Shown in pieces: positions 36,465 to 50,700 of a stretch of DNA of 64,000 nt. The translations under genes were made by a program, and so were the position numbers. The notes under the pieces are model-generated. The model was not told where the DNA came from and searched no databases. It saw only the letters and a program-made list of their open reading frames with translations. This DNA comes from Haliotis asinina. Taxonomy: Eukaryota; Mollusca; Gastropoda; Lepetellida; Haliotidae. Location of the stretch: contig NC_090285.1 in assembly GCF_037392515.1 (NCBI RefSeq), positions 7,074,501 through 7,138,500 on the forward strand. Direction: 5' to 3'. Position 1 is the stretch's first letter. Each line of letters starts with the position of its first letter.

Positions 36465-36620
36465 CACTGGGATTGCTGGTGTGCCTGCGGTAGTCACAGC
36501 TTTACATATCCGAGGGAGGGGACGGCGAGTATCTGGACACTGGGATTGCTGGTGTGTCTGGGGTAGTCACAGCTCTACATATCCGAGGGAGCGGACGGCG
36601 AGTATCTGGACACTGGGCAG
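36465..36620 (+). repeat. ~76-bp tandem duplication
   Basis: The block cactgggattgctggtgtg ... catatccgagggag ... cggcgagtatctgga occurs twice in tandem with few differences. Confidence 0.85.
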
Positions 36621-37605
36621 CGGTGATTTCGGTCGGCCTTCACCCAGTGGACGATAGTAAGTTGAAAGAAGGGTGATGCTCCGGTGACAAGTGAGGACAG
36701 AGGGAAGTTTAAGTTGGTGGAGTGTGTACACCGTTGAGATCCAAGGATCATAAGCGTTTGGGTATAAACCTACAATCCTCTGGATCCGGGTGATTCAGAG
36801 CAATACGGAATGCCTCTTGTCCCTGAATCACAATGACTCTGATGTCAACGGACATAAGTGATTATATTGTCACGCGACTACTAGAACGCGCTCATCACAT
36901 GATAGGACATAATAACTGTACTTTCATTAATGTGTTATCTGAACGGTTTTCAGTCTGTCCTTAACCTGCCCAATCTGATTCTCGACAACTGCGAACTCAT
37001 TGCTGTGTAACACTGATATCTATGTGGCTTGTACATTGACCCTTGCGTGGATGACGTGAGCATCGCATCAACGTGAACGGGTTGTTTCACTTATGGAAAT
37101 TGATTGATTTCTATGACTGTGGTTCTGAAGATGATTTTGCAAATATGACAAAACTTCAACAAGCATGTCACTTTTCTTCATGTAAATAACTATTTGTTTA
37201 TTTACAGAATAGCGACACCCCTGGACAACATGCAGGTAAACTTTACAGAACTCACGGAATTTGCAGCAATACTTGTAAATAGATTGACGACATAAGACAT
37301 TTCTTAAACTGAAAAGTGGACCAATAGTATGAGCTTCCTTGTACAAAGTAGCTATAGAGAAATATCTAAGATATATTAACTCTGTACAATACATATATAC
37401 CAGCTATTCTTGTTAGCAGCAGCGGGTGACATGCTAGGGTTGGGCCGATGATTTGCTGATCGGTTTGCACTGCAGGATGTATGCTTCTTTTAACGTGATG
37501 GTTGAATGCAACGTTAAGCAACAAACAACCCTAGATGGAAGTCGATTTTGCAACCTCGAAAACATTTGAAACTTTTCAAGACCATCATCTGATGGTGAGA
37601 GTGTC
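36621..37605. other. No gene recognised; upstream of FLVCR gene
   Basis: The kilobase 5' of the FLVCR start. No clear TATA box or first non-coding exon is visible. Confidence 0.3.
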
Positions 37606-37734
37606 ATGTTTTACGCCGCATTTGGCGATATTCAAACATTATTACGGTGGGGGACACCAGAAATGGGTTTGGGGGAATCGAAAAGGGTCTCAGGCGTGAC
37701 GGGAGAACACATTAACCACTAGACTATGCCACAC
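37606..37734 (-). repeat. SINE family B copy (reverse), beside FLVCR exon 1
   Basis: Reverse order: ttttacgccgcatttggcga, ggtgggggacaccagaaat, a decayed B box, and an A-box-like complement ttaaccactagactatgcca. It ends 68 bp before the ATG of the FLVCR gene, so the annotated start lies close to a retroposon insertion. Confidence 0.75.
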
Positions 37735-37802
37735 CTTCCTTTGTCTCATAATATCGTGTTTTTGATGATCCAGTAAATACGAGCGGCGACAACGGACTGG
37801 AG

Positions 37803-38354
37803 ATGAAGATACACACTGGGTCCAATGACACAAAACAGCTGACCGCACCCCCACCTGTTGCATCAGAAGATGCTGGAGATGAAAATGTGGAGACGCGGGT
37901 GTTCAAGAGGCGTTGGCTGATGCTGGGACTGTTCTGCCTCTACTCCTTCAGCAACTCCTTCCAATGGATCCACCTGAACATCATCGCCAACGTCATCCTG
38001 CGCTACTACAACACCAGCCTCCCAGGAGATACGCTGCAGCAAGAGACGGCCGTCGACTGGTTGTCCATGGTCTATATGTTGGCTTACGTGCCGCTCGTCT
38101 TCCCAGCCACCTGGCTGATGGACAGTAAAGGACTGAGGGTGTGTAACGTTGTAGGGTCGTTCCTCAACGCCGTAGGAGCGTGGGTCAAATGTGCCAGCGT
38201 CAGCCCTGATCGCTTTGGCGTCCTCATGTTTGCTCAGACAATCTGCTCAGTTGCTCAGATATGGGTTCTGGGTATGCCAGCGCCCCTAGCGGCGGCCTGG
38301 TTTGGTCCGGATGAAGTTTCCACAGCGACATCCTTAGGCGTCTTTGGAAATCAG
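37803..38354 (+). CDS. FLVCR-type gene, coding exon 1
   Basis: 184 codons from ATG (37803) to ...GVFGNQ, donor gtaagt at 38355, phase 0. Covers the cytosolic N-terminus and roughly the first four to five membrane segments. The N-terminal 21 residues before the internal acceptor at 37866 are not matched in the paralog. Confidence 0.88.
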
Positions 38355-38663
38355 GTAAGTCATCTTAAATCATGAACTACAAATCGACATCAAAACTATT
38401 CCACATTTTTTGCGCAACAGTATTTTCCCCTCCATTCAGCTTTGGGTGAGGGAATATCGGTTTACGCTTTTACGCTCACGACGGGAGATACCGGAAATGA
38501 GCTGTATACATTGAATCCATGCAGGGAACTGAACCTCGGTCTTTGGCTTGACAAGCGAACACTTCATACAGTATCCTACTCCTATCCTACTCTCTTTATG
38601 GCCCAAGTACGCTTACAATAACAACCACCACCACTACGACAACCGCTACTACTACAACCATTG

Positions 38664-38705
<42 letters not shown>

Positions 38706-41700
38706 GTACTACTACTACTACTACTACTTCTACAATTAATGCTACACTGTTTTCTAAGGGGATATCAAATGAAAGACATACTTCGGGGGTCAGTTTAAGG
38801 TCCATTATGACATTTATTTATCGACATAACAGAAAAACCACGGTATAAAACTCACTCACTCACTAATCCAGGTAGGCGCAGCAGTTGGGTTCCTCCTTCC
38901 CCCCGTCCTCGTGCCCAACTCCCCCGACTTGGACCAGGTGGGCTGGGACATAAGCGTCATGATGTACGTGACAGCAGGCGTGACCACGGCCATATTTATT
39001 GCAATACTTATAGGTAAGCAACTGATACTCTGTAGTACACTTCTAGGGGAAGATGGCCCTTCCCACGTCACCGTAGGATCGTGGAAGGCAGGGCGGAAGG
39101 TCCAGAGCCTGGATTTTCGAAACTTTCTTAGCGCTAAGATAGTCGTATGTTAATGCTAATGTATGGCACTTAAGACCATCTTAGCGCTTCGAAAATATAG
39201 GCCCAGGACCCTGTTCGTAACTCCCATTCTTTAACACTGACTTACTATCGTAGTGCTGCGATCGTCTCGAGGAACTGGGCCCTGGAAGGTCTGTGACCGC
39301 GACCCTACAGAAACGATCCAGAAACTCCACGACACGATGAGCACCGACCCGTGTATGACAGATCAATTCAATGGTTTATTGTTTTCAAGGTCAGATGACT
39401 CATAATGCGGTACATTAATAGTTACACGTAAATACACACATGCGTGTCAAAGGAATTCTCCTCGTAAGCGAAACACATTTTATACGTAAGTATTTTTCTA
39501 ACATGAAATTACTAACAGAATATCATTTTTCTAAATATTTAGACCGTTTGCCAGCTGGTTTATTTCGATTATCAGAGAAACACAGAGTGCCTGTTAGCTT
39601 GGAGTGAGGGAGTGGGTGAGTGAGTGAAAGTTATTTACGCCGCATCAATAACTTTGCAGCTATCTGATGTTCAAGGTTTAGGACATGTGGTCATAACGAC
39701 GTCATTCACAGTATGTCACATGATCATGTGACTCTATCTGTCTAAAGCTGAACCAGGCTTTCAAATAAGTCGCCACATACTTGATCACTATACCTTCTTC
39801 AACTCCATCTTACAAAGGTCACAGACCCGACCGTAGTTAACTGAATATTCACAACGAAATATTCTTCTTATGTGCTTCATATTTTTGTGATGTACCTTCG
39901 AAGACAACATTGTAATAGTCATCAGAAAATATTCTTTATGGCGCAATTCTTTCTACATGAGACTTATGACTTGAAGCTTCCTTTATTAATCATCTTTCCT
40001 GCATAATGCAGTTATTGTCTTCCGAACCACTGACGTAATCTGTCCACCATTATACAAGTACAGTCCCTAGAACACTTACCCAATCTCATCCCGTCATCCC
40101 AAGTGAAAACAGTGATTACAGAACAGTCTCGTTTCTCGTTTACTGGGTTCCGTCCTATTTCGCAACTTATAGCGATAACAGTCCTGAATTTTTAGACTAA
40201 CTCATTTAACTGGATACGTATATATTAACCAGTATGATTCGACACGTCTAAGAACCAGCATATTGCAACACAACGCTCCGTTTAATCCTTGCAAACACTT
40301 CGTAAGCGTGCTCTGTCGTACAGCGACCTCTGACAAACGGAAACCTGGATATAATGGAAATCTCAAGACGAGGCTCTGCCGCTAGAAAACTTTGGCGGTC
40401 TGGTATGGAATTAATACTATATATATCTCATTGTGCGTTACAGAACTACGCTGAATAACATAACAGGTTTAACCAGTGAGTCAGATGCATTGCGAGTCAT
40501 GTTACGCCCTCATTACACAGGGGCAGTCTTTGTTAGATATGCTGCCTAAACCTCGACATAAAATATAGAAATACGGTGTTATTAAAGTTTAAAATTAAAA
40601 TGCATTTGTAAATATTATTTTCTGATGAAACAAGACATTGTAATTCATTGTGACCAGAGTTGTTTATGGTGTCTATTTTTACTTTCACAGGAGAAAATTC
40701 GGATCGGCTGAAAAGTAGGTCATTGTCTGAATAGGTTAATGAGACGAATGTTTCAGTATGAACAAATCCCACCTAATCATTTACTCAGTGTGTCATTAAC
40801 TGTCACCAAATCTTACAATCATTTACTCAGTGTGTCATTAACTCTCACCAAATCTTACAAATCTCGTCCAAAGTGCTAATAATCGTAATATATTTAAGAA
40901 ATATGAATTTTAAGATACATACGCACCGTTTCAAGGAGGACGCATTACTAGTGTAATTATCGGGGACAATGCTTGCTATGTTTTTATTTTCTAATGTCGA
41001 AACCCAGAAACCGGATGACTGGAAACAGAACTCCCATTGTGAACGTTGTTCATGATGTAAAGAAATACTATACTATGATGTTCCGGGTCGAGTTGTGGGT
41101 CTATGTCTCATCAACTGTATGTCAGTTTCGTCTGTCCAACTGTATGTCAGTATTGTCTGACCACCTGTATGTTAGTATTGTCTGACAACTGTATGTCAGT
41201 ATTGTCTGACCAACTCCATGTCAGTATTGTCTGACCAATTCTGTGTCAGTACTCTCTGACCAGATCTATCTCAGTACCGTGTGACCAACCCTTGTGTTAG
41301 TACTGTTTGACCAACTCAATTTCAGTTTCGTCTTACCAACTCTGTTAGTACTTTTGACAAACTCTATGTCAGTACTCTTTGACAAAATCTATGTCAGTAC
41401 TCTCTGACCAACTCTATGTCAGTTCTCTCGGGTTTCTTCGTGTACAGACTTTCAAGACTTCTCTTGAATGTTTTGTGATAGGCTATATAACTATTTTTGC
41501 ATATTTCATATACTATCATACCCGTGAAGGTCCCGGAGTAGAATAGGCCTTCAGCAACCTATGCTTGTCGTGAGAGGTGACTGACGGGATCGGGTGGTCA
41601 GGCTTGCTGACTTGGTTGACACATGTCATCGGTTCCCAGTTGCGCGGATCAATGCTCATGCTGTTGGTCACTGGATTATCTGGTCCAGACTCGATTATTT

Positions 41701-44700
41701 ACAGACCGCCGCCATATAGCTGGAATATGGCTGAGTGTGGGTAAAACTAAACTCACTCACTCATATACCATGACATTCATGTCAAGGTCAAAGTAAACAT
41801 ATTTGTCTGTTTGAACAGCTACGGAACAAGATACCAAAAGAGGTTGACTTGTCATGTTTTTGTTGACATTTAACTTCATCTTAAACTTCAGCCTCCACTT
41901 TAGTTTGATTTGATAATTTGCGGCGGGGGAGTATGTCACCTTAGTGACAATGCTTGTTATGTACACAATTGCTGACCCTACTACCTTCTCAGAACAGAAA
42001 CTGTGATCAACCCCCCCCCCCTTCATCCCTTTAAAATCATCAGCCCCCACCCCTTCCCTCAGCAATGAATTATGAACGGTCACAAATGATGCTTGTGCGG
42101 TTCATACGTTGCCAGTACGTACGGCTATATTTATACAATATAAAATCGTTAATAAGAAAATACAAAAGCAAACTTGTAAAGTAAGAGTAGCTTCCCCTGC
42201 CTTCAGGGACCATTCATTATTCTCGTTTCCAGTTGTCCATGGTATGGATTAGACGTGTTTCTCAGTGTTTCACTGTGTGCAGCCGCGAGTATCAAAGGTG
42301 AAAGTTCCCTTGAGGAATGCAGGAATAACCGAAAAGAAATTACGTTTTGAAAGTAGTGAGAGATACTGGTTTCGTGTAGGATAATTATGAACTAATCGGA
42401 AACACATTACCCTGTACCAACTGCTAGAACAGTATGGCAGCAGATGTTATAACCGCCCATTTTCCTGAAGAACATCATGGGTAGAATCGGAAATGCAGGG
42501 GGTACAGTATTGCTAGTTACCATAACAATTTATTAAACATTCGTTAACAAGGACAACTCACGCCAAGGGTTTATGTACATGGGTATAATGCTGAAAGTCC
42601 AATTCTAGCGCCCAAAGCTGTGATATCGCGGAACATTGCTGAAAGCCACGTAAAACCCAAACCCAATTTCTGGCCTGGTAATACCCCTGCGGGATAGATT
42701 GTGGCGCTAAATATAGACACACGCCTTCTTGCTCTGTGATCTAAACCTTTCGTTTTTCTTGTATTTGGTTTGATCATTTATATTACATAATTCCACTTGA
42801 TGTTTTAGTGTATATCATATTAATATATCTGGAAAACCGTTACAACGGCTTTTCTGAATTCAAATATTATGACTAGGGGAAGTTTTCCAATGACGGTCAG
42901 ACCCGTGTTACTAAAATGGTGAAACAATTTTGTCAAGTGTGGCGAAACATGTTCTGTGCCCCTTTCATGTGATGTACAACGGTGACTTTACTTTCTAAAG
43001 GTTCCAGGGTATTTATCGTACAGAAAGGATACGTCATGTATAGGTCAGCTGTGAGTGAGTGAGTGAGTTGAGTTTTGCGCCGCACTCAGCAATATTCCAG
43101 CTATATGGCGGCGGCCGTAAATAATCGAGTCTGGACCAGACAATCCAGTGATCAACAACATGAGCATCAATCTGCGCATTTGGGAACTGGTGACATGTGC
43201 CAACCAAGTCAGCGAGCCTGACCACCCGATCCCGTTAGTCGTCTCTTCTACAAGCACAGTCACCTTTTAAGGCAAGCGTGGGTTGCTGAAGGCCTATTCT
43301 ACCCCGGGACTTTCACGGGTCTCAGCTGTATGAAATGGAGGATCAAAGGCTGCAGTAAAACGACAGAGATCAGTTGGTGGTGTTGAGTATTTGGAGTCTT
43401 CAGGTGGATAGTGTTTTTAAGTACTTGAGAAACTCATTCACTGGACCATTCCAACAAATGGTACCATTCACAGACAGTGCAGCATATTAATTATGGGAGT
43501 AGACGTTGAATGTTTAACGGGGCCTAAAATCCTTCTGTATCAGTTACCCGTTCAGTGGAAGCTCTTGAAGTGCTAGCGATCGTTCTGTTTGACGGTGTAT
43601 GTAACCAAAAAACGGTTGCCTGTCAGTACATCATACAGCATTCTGATGTTTTTTCGAGAAACTGTCTCTGTTTTGCTTTCACAAGACAACCCGGAACGTT
43701 AAACTACATCAACATCCGCTTTGCGCTAGTTCATTTACAACTTTAACAAAGGATATATTTTTTTCCGCTCATGACTTTGTGTTTCCGACTTAATATTTTG
43801 AAAGTTTGAAATTTTGTCTCTCAGTGGTTTCACGTAGTGTTGGGCCAAAAGTTCATGTTTTGCCTGGGCATCAAGACTTATGTTTCATAAATGTTATATG
43901 AATTGTAGACTCTAAATGAATGTTAAGGGTGTGATTTGAGTGGATATTGAAAGAGTGACTGACTTGTTTTGTGCATGCGATCGATAGAGAGTGGTTATAA
44001 ACAGTGAAAGGTTAAGGTATAAGGATTTTATTCACCCTCAGGTATCCGCATAATGCGTCATATCAAACAGTTTGTAATCTTTACATGTATGGCATAGCTT
44101 CATGTTTGCCTGTTATGACGATTTATCTCTTCAACAAATTGTTAAACAAATATAAGTATGGGGAATATAGAGCACTGTTACGTTGTTTCACTCTTAGAAC
44201 GGAAATGCACTCTGTTTTCAACAAATCTAAATATATGATGCCTTCTTTATAAGATGACCATTATTCATTTTCAGATATTTTTATGTCGTAATTTGAAAAA
44301 TCCCCACCTATGGTGTTGCGTACCGTTGCCTTTTTCGAGGCTGATATATTAACGCTAAACTGTCTATGTGGATGATTTTTTTTTCAGAAATCGGTCAAAG
44401 ACGTTTTGGATCGAGCAGTCAATTCAATTATGACAGTGATTATGAAATATTTTAAGGATAATACTGATTTATTGTCCTGTGTATACGCAGGGTACAGAGA
44501 CCAACCTCCAGTCCCCCCGAGTCGGGCACAGCTAGTTGCTATCCAAACGACGGAGGGACAGAATTATCTGTCGTCACTTGGCCGGCTTATTAGGACTCTC
44601 CCTTTCGTCCTCCTCGTCATATCCTATGGTGAGATACCATGACGTCATTGTCAGATGTCTACGTCACACGTTACGTCATTGCCAGATGTATTGCTAGATG

Positions 44701-47700
44701 TCTACTTCACACATGGCGTCATTGCTTGATGTCAAGATCAACACATGACGCCTTTGCTAGATGTAATACTAGATGTCTTCATTATGCATCACGTCATTGC
44801 TAGATGTCAAGATCACACATGACGTCATTGCTTGATGTTTATATCACACATGGCATCGTTGTCAGATGTCGATATACATGTATCACACTTTGCGTCATTG
44901 TCATGACGTCATTGTATTGCTAGATGTCTACATCACACATGATGCCATTGCTAGATGTATTACTAATTATATATCACACATGGCTTCATTGCTAGGTGTC
45001 AAGAGCACACATGACATTGTCAGATGTCTTTATATCACACATGACGTCACTGCGTAATGTTTATATCACACATGGCGTCGTTGTTAGATGTATTGCTAGA
45101 TGTCTGTATCACATATTAGCAAACTGCTAGATGTGTTAATACATGTCTACATCACACATGACGTCATTACTAGATCACACATGACGTCATTACTAGATCA
45201 CACATGGCGTCATTGGAAATGTGAATATGACACATGGCGACATAGCTAGATGTATTAATAGATGTCTATATGTCACATGGCGTCATTATTGCTCGGTGTC
45301 AAGATCTCACATGACATGGTCCGATATCTATATATCACACATGACTCACTGCTAAGCTAGATGTACTACTAGATGTCAATATCACACATGACGACATTGC
45401 TTGGTGTCTGTATATCACACGTGGCGTCATTGCTAGATGTCAGTTTTATACATGACGGCATTAACAGATGTTTGCAACTCTAGTGTTTCCTCCGGACCAC
45501 AAAAAGGGCAGGGTGAAGTTTCTACAGAAAAGGGCACCCTAGTTTGAAAAGGGCACAAACCACAATAAAAACCTAAACAAAATGATCAGATTGAGCCTCA
45601 TGTATTATTAACGTACAGTCTCCTTTGCTTTTTTCTGAGGAAGCTTTTCACAACAGTTTCCAAGTCGGTTTCATTGTTGCTGTCAGTGTTTAGGCTGATC
45701 ATAAGATGCTTGTTACAGTTGCTGACTTTCAGTCTGTTCCTGTGCTCCGTCACAACTAGCACGTACCTGGCAGGGCGCAGTAAAAAGGGGCAGGGCGCCA
45801 GAAAAAAGGGCAGGGTGCAGCGCCCTTCTAAAACGCTCTGGAGGAAACACTAAACTCATATGACGACATAGTTGGCCGGATGTCTGCATCTTTGTTTGAC
45901 GACATAAATTAATAGATGGCTGTAGTTAATTCGTGTATACTTTCAACAAGGGAAGTAAATCCTCTTGTCTTATTACTCATAAGGGAAGGAGAACGCAGGA
46001 TAGCATCTTTCTGTCCCAAGGGAGGTGACACCTTTTGGTGAACGTTGAATGGTTGTTAAAGAAAACCAGCCAGTCACACTCCTATAGGGACATGGGGATT
46101 CCCTGACATCGCGGGTTTTTAATGTTAGCGTGATTTTCGTCGAAAACCGATATCTTTAATAAAACATTAACCAACTCGTAGCTAGGAATGACAGATAAAC
46201 TTTCCCTTAAGAATGACGTAATTCACGTTACTCGGGAAAGACATTCTGCCATTCCCCTTCATTCATTAGCTATTGTGTTAGTATAGTGTGACCCCTGCGT
46301 GATACCTGACCTGACTAACAGTGCCACAATCCCTGTTTCACGTAGAGTTGCCCTGCAATAATTACGAAACTATATTAAGCCATATGAAACTAACAGTCAG
46401 CTAACACACGCATTGGTATTTTCCAGGAGTGAACGTCGGCTGCTATTACGCCATTGCTACACTGCTGAATTCTGTCGTGCTGGAATACTTCCCCGTAAGT
46501 ACAGGTATCTATGTAGAGTATACGTGATGTGGGGAATTTGCAGCAGATACAGTGATATAAGATGCGAATATATGCAATGAATACATGATGCTAATATATG
46601 CTGCAAAGGCATGATGCGAATACATGAAGTGTATGCACGATGCTAATATATGTAGTGAATGTATGCCACGAATACAAGCGATGAATACATGATGCGAAGA
46701 TATGCATGAATACATGATGCGAAGACATGATGCTAATGTATGCAGCGAATGCGTGGTGCTAATATACGCAGTGAATGCATGCCACGAATACAAGCGATGA
46801 ATACATGTTGCGAATTTATGCATGAATACATGATGCTAATGTATGCAGCGAATGCATGATGCTAACATACACAGTTATTACATGTCACGACCTACCCAAT
46901 GAATACATGATGCGAATATGTGCATGAATATACATGATGCCAGTAAATGCCGCGAATACATGATGCTAATGTATGAGGTGAAGGCATGATGCTAACATAC
47001 ACAGTATATGCGCTGGATACATGCTGCAATGAATACATAATGTGAATAGGTTAAGCAGTTACATGATGTGCACCTACTTTATGATCTGAATCAATCCAAT
47101 ACATTGAAGACACGTTGTGCATAAGTGCTCTGAGTACATGCTCGCGAATTTATGATACGAATACATGCAAGGGATTATGGTGAGAATACAGGAAATGAAT
47201 ACATGAAACAAATACAAGCGGTGAATATATGGTGCTAATGTATTAATTTAAAACACTATCTTCATTCACGCAGAGCTTCTCTGATGTGAACACATGTAGC
47301 GAATACATGATGTGAATGTATTTAGAGAATACATAATGTAAACATAGCAAATATGTGAATATATTTATTGAATACATGCAGTGAATGCATATTGCTGATA
47401 TCTGCAGTTGAACACATGCAACGATGATATGATGTAAGCATATCCAGTGATTATACATAAACACGAATTAGATATATGAAGTGAATGAGACGTGAATACA
47501 TTGGGTGAATATGTGATGTGAATGTCTTCTATTTTGTTGCGCGTAACTTTTGTGGTAGAATGAAAGAATATGCGACGTAAATATTTGCTGTTAATGCATA
47601 CACAAATCACATGCAGCGACTGTTTGATGTGATACAGTATTATGATGCATACGTGTTATTTGTATATGTGGTGTGCCACTTCTGTATCTCTCGTCTGGAT

Positions 47701-50700
47701 ATCGTCCGATACAACATCTGTACGCGTTACATCTACGACGCAGTAGGATTTAACATCCTGGTAAATTTTCTCTATAATCTGATACTATCGAAAATGTTCT
47801 TTTGTTATGGTAGCGGTTGGGTGGCCCAACTGTCCGGGCGTTACCTCGCTACGCTCAAAGTCCGGGTTTAGTTACCCACACGGAAAAATACTGAAGCGTT
47901 TCTCTCACACTTTAGTGCAGTGAGATTGTGGGAAGGTCAAGCATGATACATTCGCTTGTCGCTAGACGAGCATAAGGTCTACAAAATCTCACATGCTTGT
48001 CGTAAGAGGCGACTAACGGGATCGTTTGGTCAGGCTCGCTGACCTGGTCCCACATGTCATCAATGTACATCGATGCGAAGATTGCGTAGACTGATACTCA
48101 TCCTGTTGAATTGTCTGGTCCAGACTCGAATGTTTAGTGATCACCACCATATGTCTGGAATATTGGCGAGTGTGGCGTAAAACTTAACTCACTCATTCAC
48201 TTTGCTTTGCTAGTGATGTTCGTGTAGACGTAAGCTGACTAAGATGTTGTAGAATGGCTCTTGTGAGGTCAGGCAATAGTCACTCACTCATTCATATTGT
48301 CAAACATCGTTGTAACATCTTTTATGTGTAGAACATTCGCTTCTCTCTAAGTACAAAGCGATCTTAGCGCTAAGGTGACCGTCACAACAGTGACTCCCAT
48401 ACTTAACACAGATTTAAGATAGTCTTAGCACTAAGGTGACCGTCACGACAGTGACTCCCATACTTAACACATATTTAAGATAGTCTTAGCACTAAGGTGA
48501 CCGTCACGACAGTTACTCCCATACTTAAGACAGATTTAAGATAGTCTTAGCACTAAGGTGGCCGTCACGACAGTTACTCCCATACTTAACACAGATTTAA
48601 GATAGTCTTAGCACTAAGGTGACCGTCACGACAGTGACTCCCATACTTAAGACAGATTTAAGATAGTCTTAGCACTAAGGTGACCGTCACGACAGTTACT
48701 CCCATACTTAAGACAGATTTAAGATAGTCTTAGCACTAAGGTGGCCGTCACGACAGTTACTCCCATACTTAACACAGATTTAAGATAGTCTTAGCACTAA
48801 GGTGACCGTCACGACAGTGACTCCCATACTTAAGACAGATTTAAGATAGTCTTAGCACTAAGGTGACCGTCACGACAGTTACTCCCATACTTAAGACAGA
48901 TTTAAGATAGTCTTAGCACTAAGGTGACCGTCACGACAGTTACTCCCATACTTAAGACAGATTTAAGATAATCTTAGCACTAAGGTGACCGTCACGACAG
49001 TTACTCCCATACTTAAGACAGATTTAAGATAGTCTTAGCACTCAGGCTGTTTTGCACAACGGCACTCTAATGCCTACGTATTCCTTGTTAATCACCATTT
49101 TCCGATTTCGGATAAATCGAAGTATTTACGTAGATCAGTTTGATTTTGACGTGTTTTAGACGAGAGTTTGTTTGAGGAATACGTACGTTCGTTCACTCGT
49201 TCATACCTTGCTATTAACACACAGGCGTTGATTTCAGGGAGAAGAGGAGAACGCCGGGAGGATTGGCCTCACAATTGTTATAACAGGGATAATTGGGGCC
49301 GTCTTGGCCGGAATTTGGCTCGATAAAACAAGAACATTCAAGTAAGCAATGGTGCACCCCAATAAAGGAAATGATCCCAAACCCTGCTATGTATATGTAT
49401 CCCGTCCAATTCTTGGACGTTTTTCCCTGTCATGGGTGCTTTTGTCTCAATAACCCCTTCTAGTTTTCGCGTATACTGTAATTGGGTCCAAAATTTCGAA
49501 ACACGAAGTAAGGGTAGTTTCAGATTTTGGTATTGTCAGGAATCATCTGTAACATACAAAGACATTCGTGTTACACACGCACGCACGCACGCACACGTAT
49601 TAATGATATGTAATCAATATGTAAGACTTGTCATCCTGTCAGGAATCAATACATGTTAAACAAATTGTAGGAGACAGTTCTGTTTAACGATAAACACTAC
49701 GAAGATGAACAATTACACTTTCTGTAGATAACTTCCTGTTATGTATTCGATATGTAAGACTAGTCTTTCTCTCCATAATATCTACAAATTTTAAAACAAT
49801 TTGCACGAGATAGTTCTTATTGTAACGATAAAAACTACAAAGATGTTTTATACTTTCAGGGGCACATCACTCGGTATTTACTTCCTGTCCATGGCGTGTA
49901 TGGTAGTGTTCACCTTCACCATGGATACAGGACACATCTGGGTGGTGTTCATCACAGCAGGGTCCTTCGGGTATGTAGTCAGCATACTGGTCTGCCTTCT
50001 GTTTTAGGTTTCACTGCGCTATCGGTACTATGAAGCAACCAACTCCAATGATATATGACAGTGTTAAAAAGCGAACACCGCTCAGGCGTTTCTTTCAGCA
50101 AAGATGTGATATAGATATGGGTGAAATATTCCTGATATGATACACCCGACATTTGCACATGACACTCGTCATTTGCACTGTATACGCCATATACCATGTT
50201 TGGCTGCACGTATTTGAAATTCAACCCAGGTTTGCTGATTATGCGCTTGTAGGTTAACACACCATGTTTTAATAGCCGACAGGGCCAAAGGTAAAAGGTT
50301 CTCAAGTACTCGTGACTATTCCATCCGATCTCTGTTCCTAGATTCTTCATGACTGGCTATCTACCTGTCGGCTTCGAGTTTGCAGCTGAGCTCACTTTTC
50401 CCGAACCGGAAGGAACATCTTCGGGTCTGCTAAACGCGTCAGCACAGGTCTGTGGTCTTCAGAACTCGCGACATTGTCTTTGCAATTCTGGACATTGATT
50501 AGCCTTCTAATAGCTTATTGACCAACTTTGTAACCTAAATATTAACAGTTTTGGGATATAACGAACTAACTGACTATTCGTCTTATAGTATACTATGTCT
50601 AACGTCGAACTGAACTGAATTACTAGGACCCTCGTCATCATTTTCGACATTTGCCGTTTAGTAATATAACACATGGGAATTTTGTATGGCAGATTTTTGG

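Noticed and set aside
44866..45057. 63-codon frame with repeated YITHD-like segments
   Set aside because: Translation of the intron 3 satellite.
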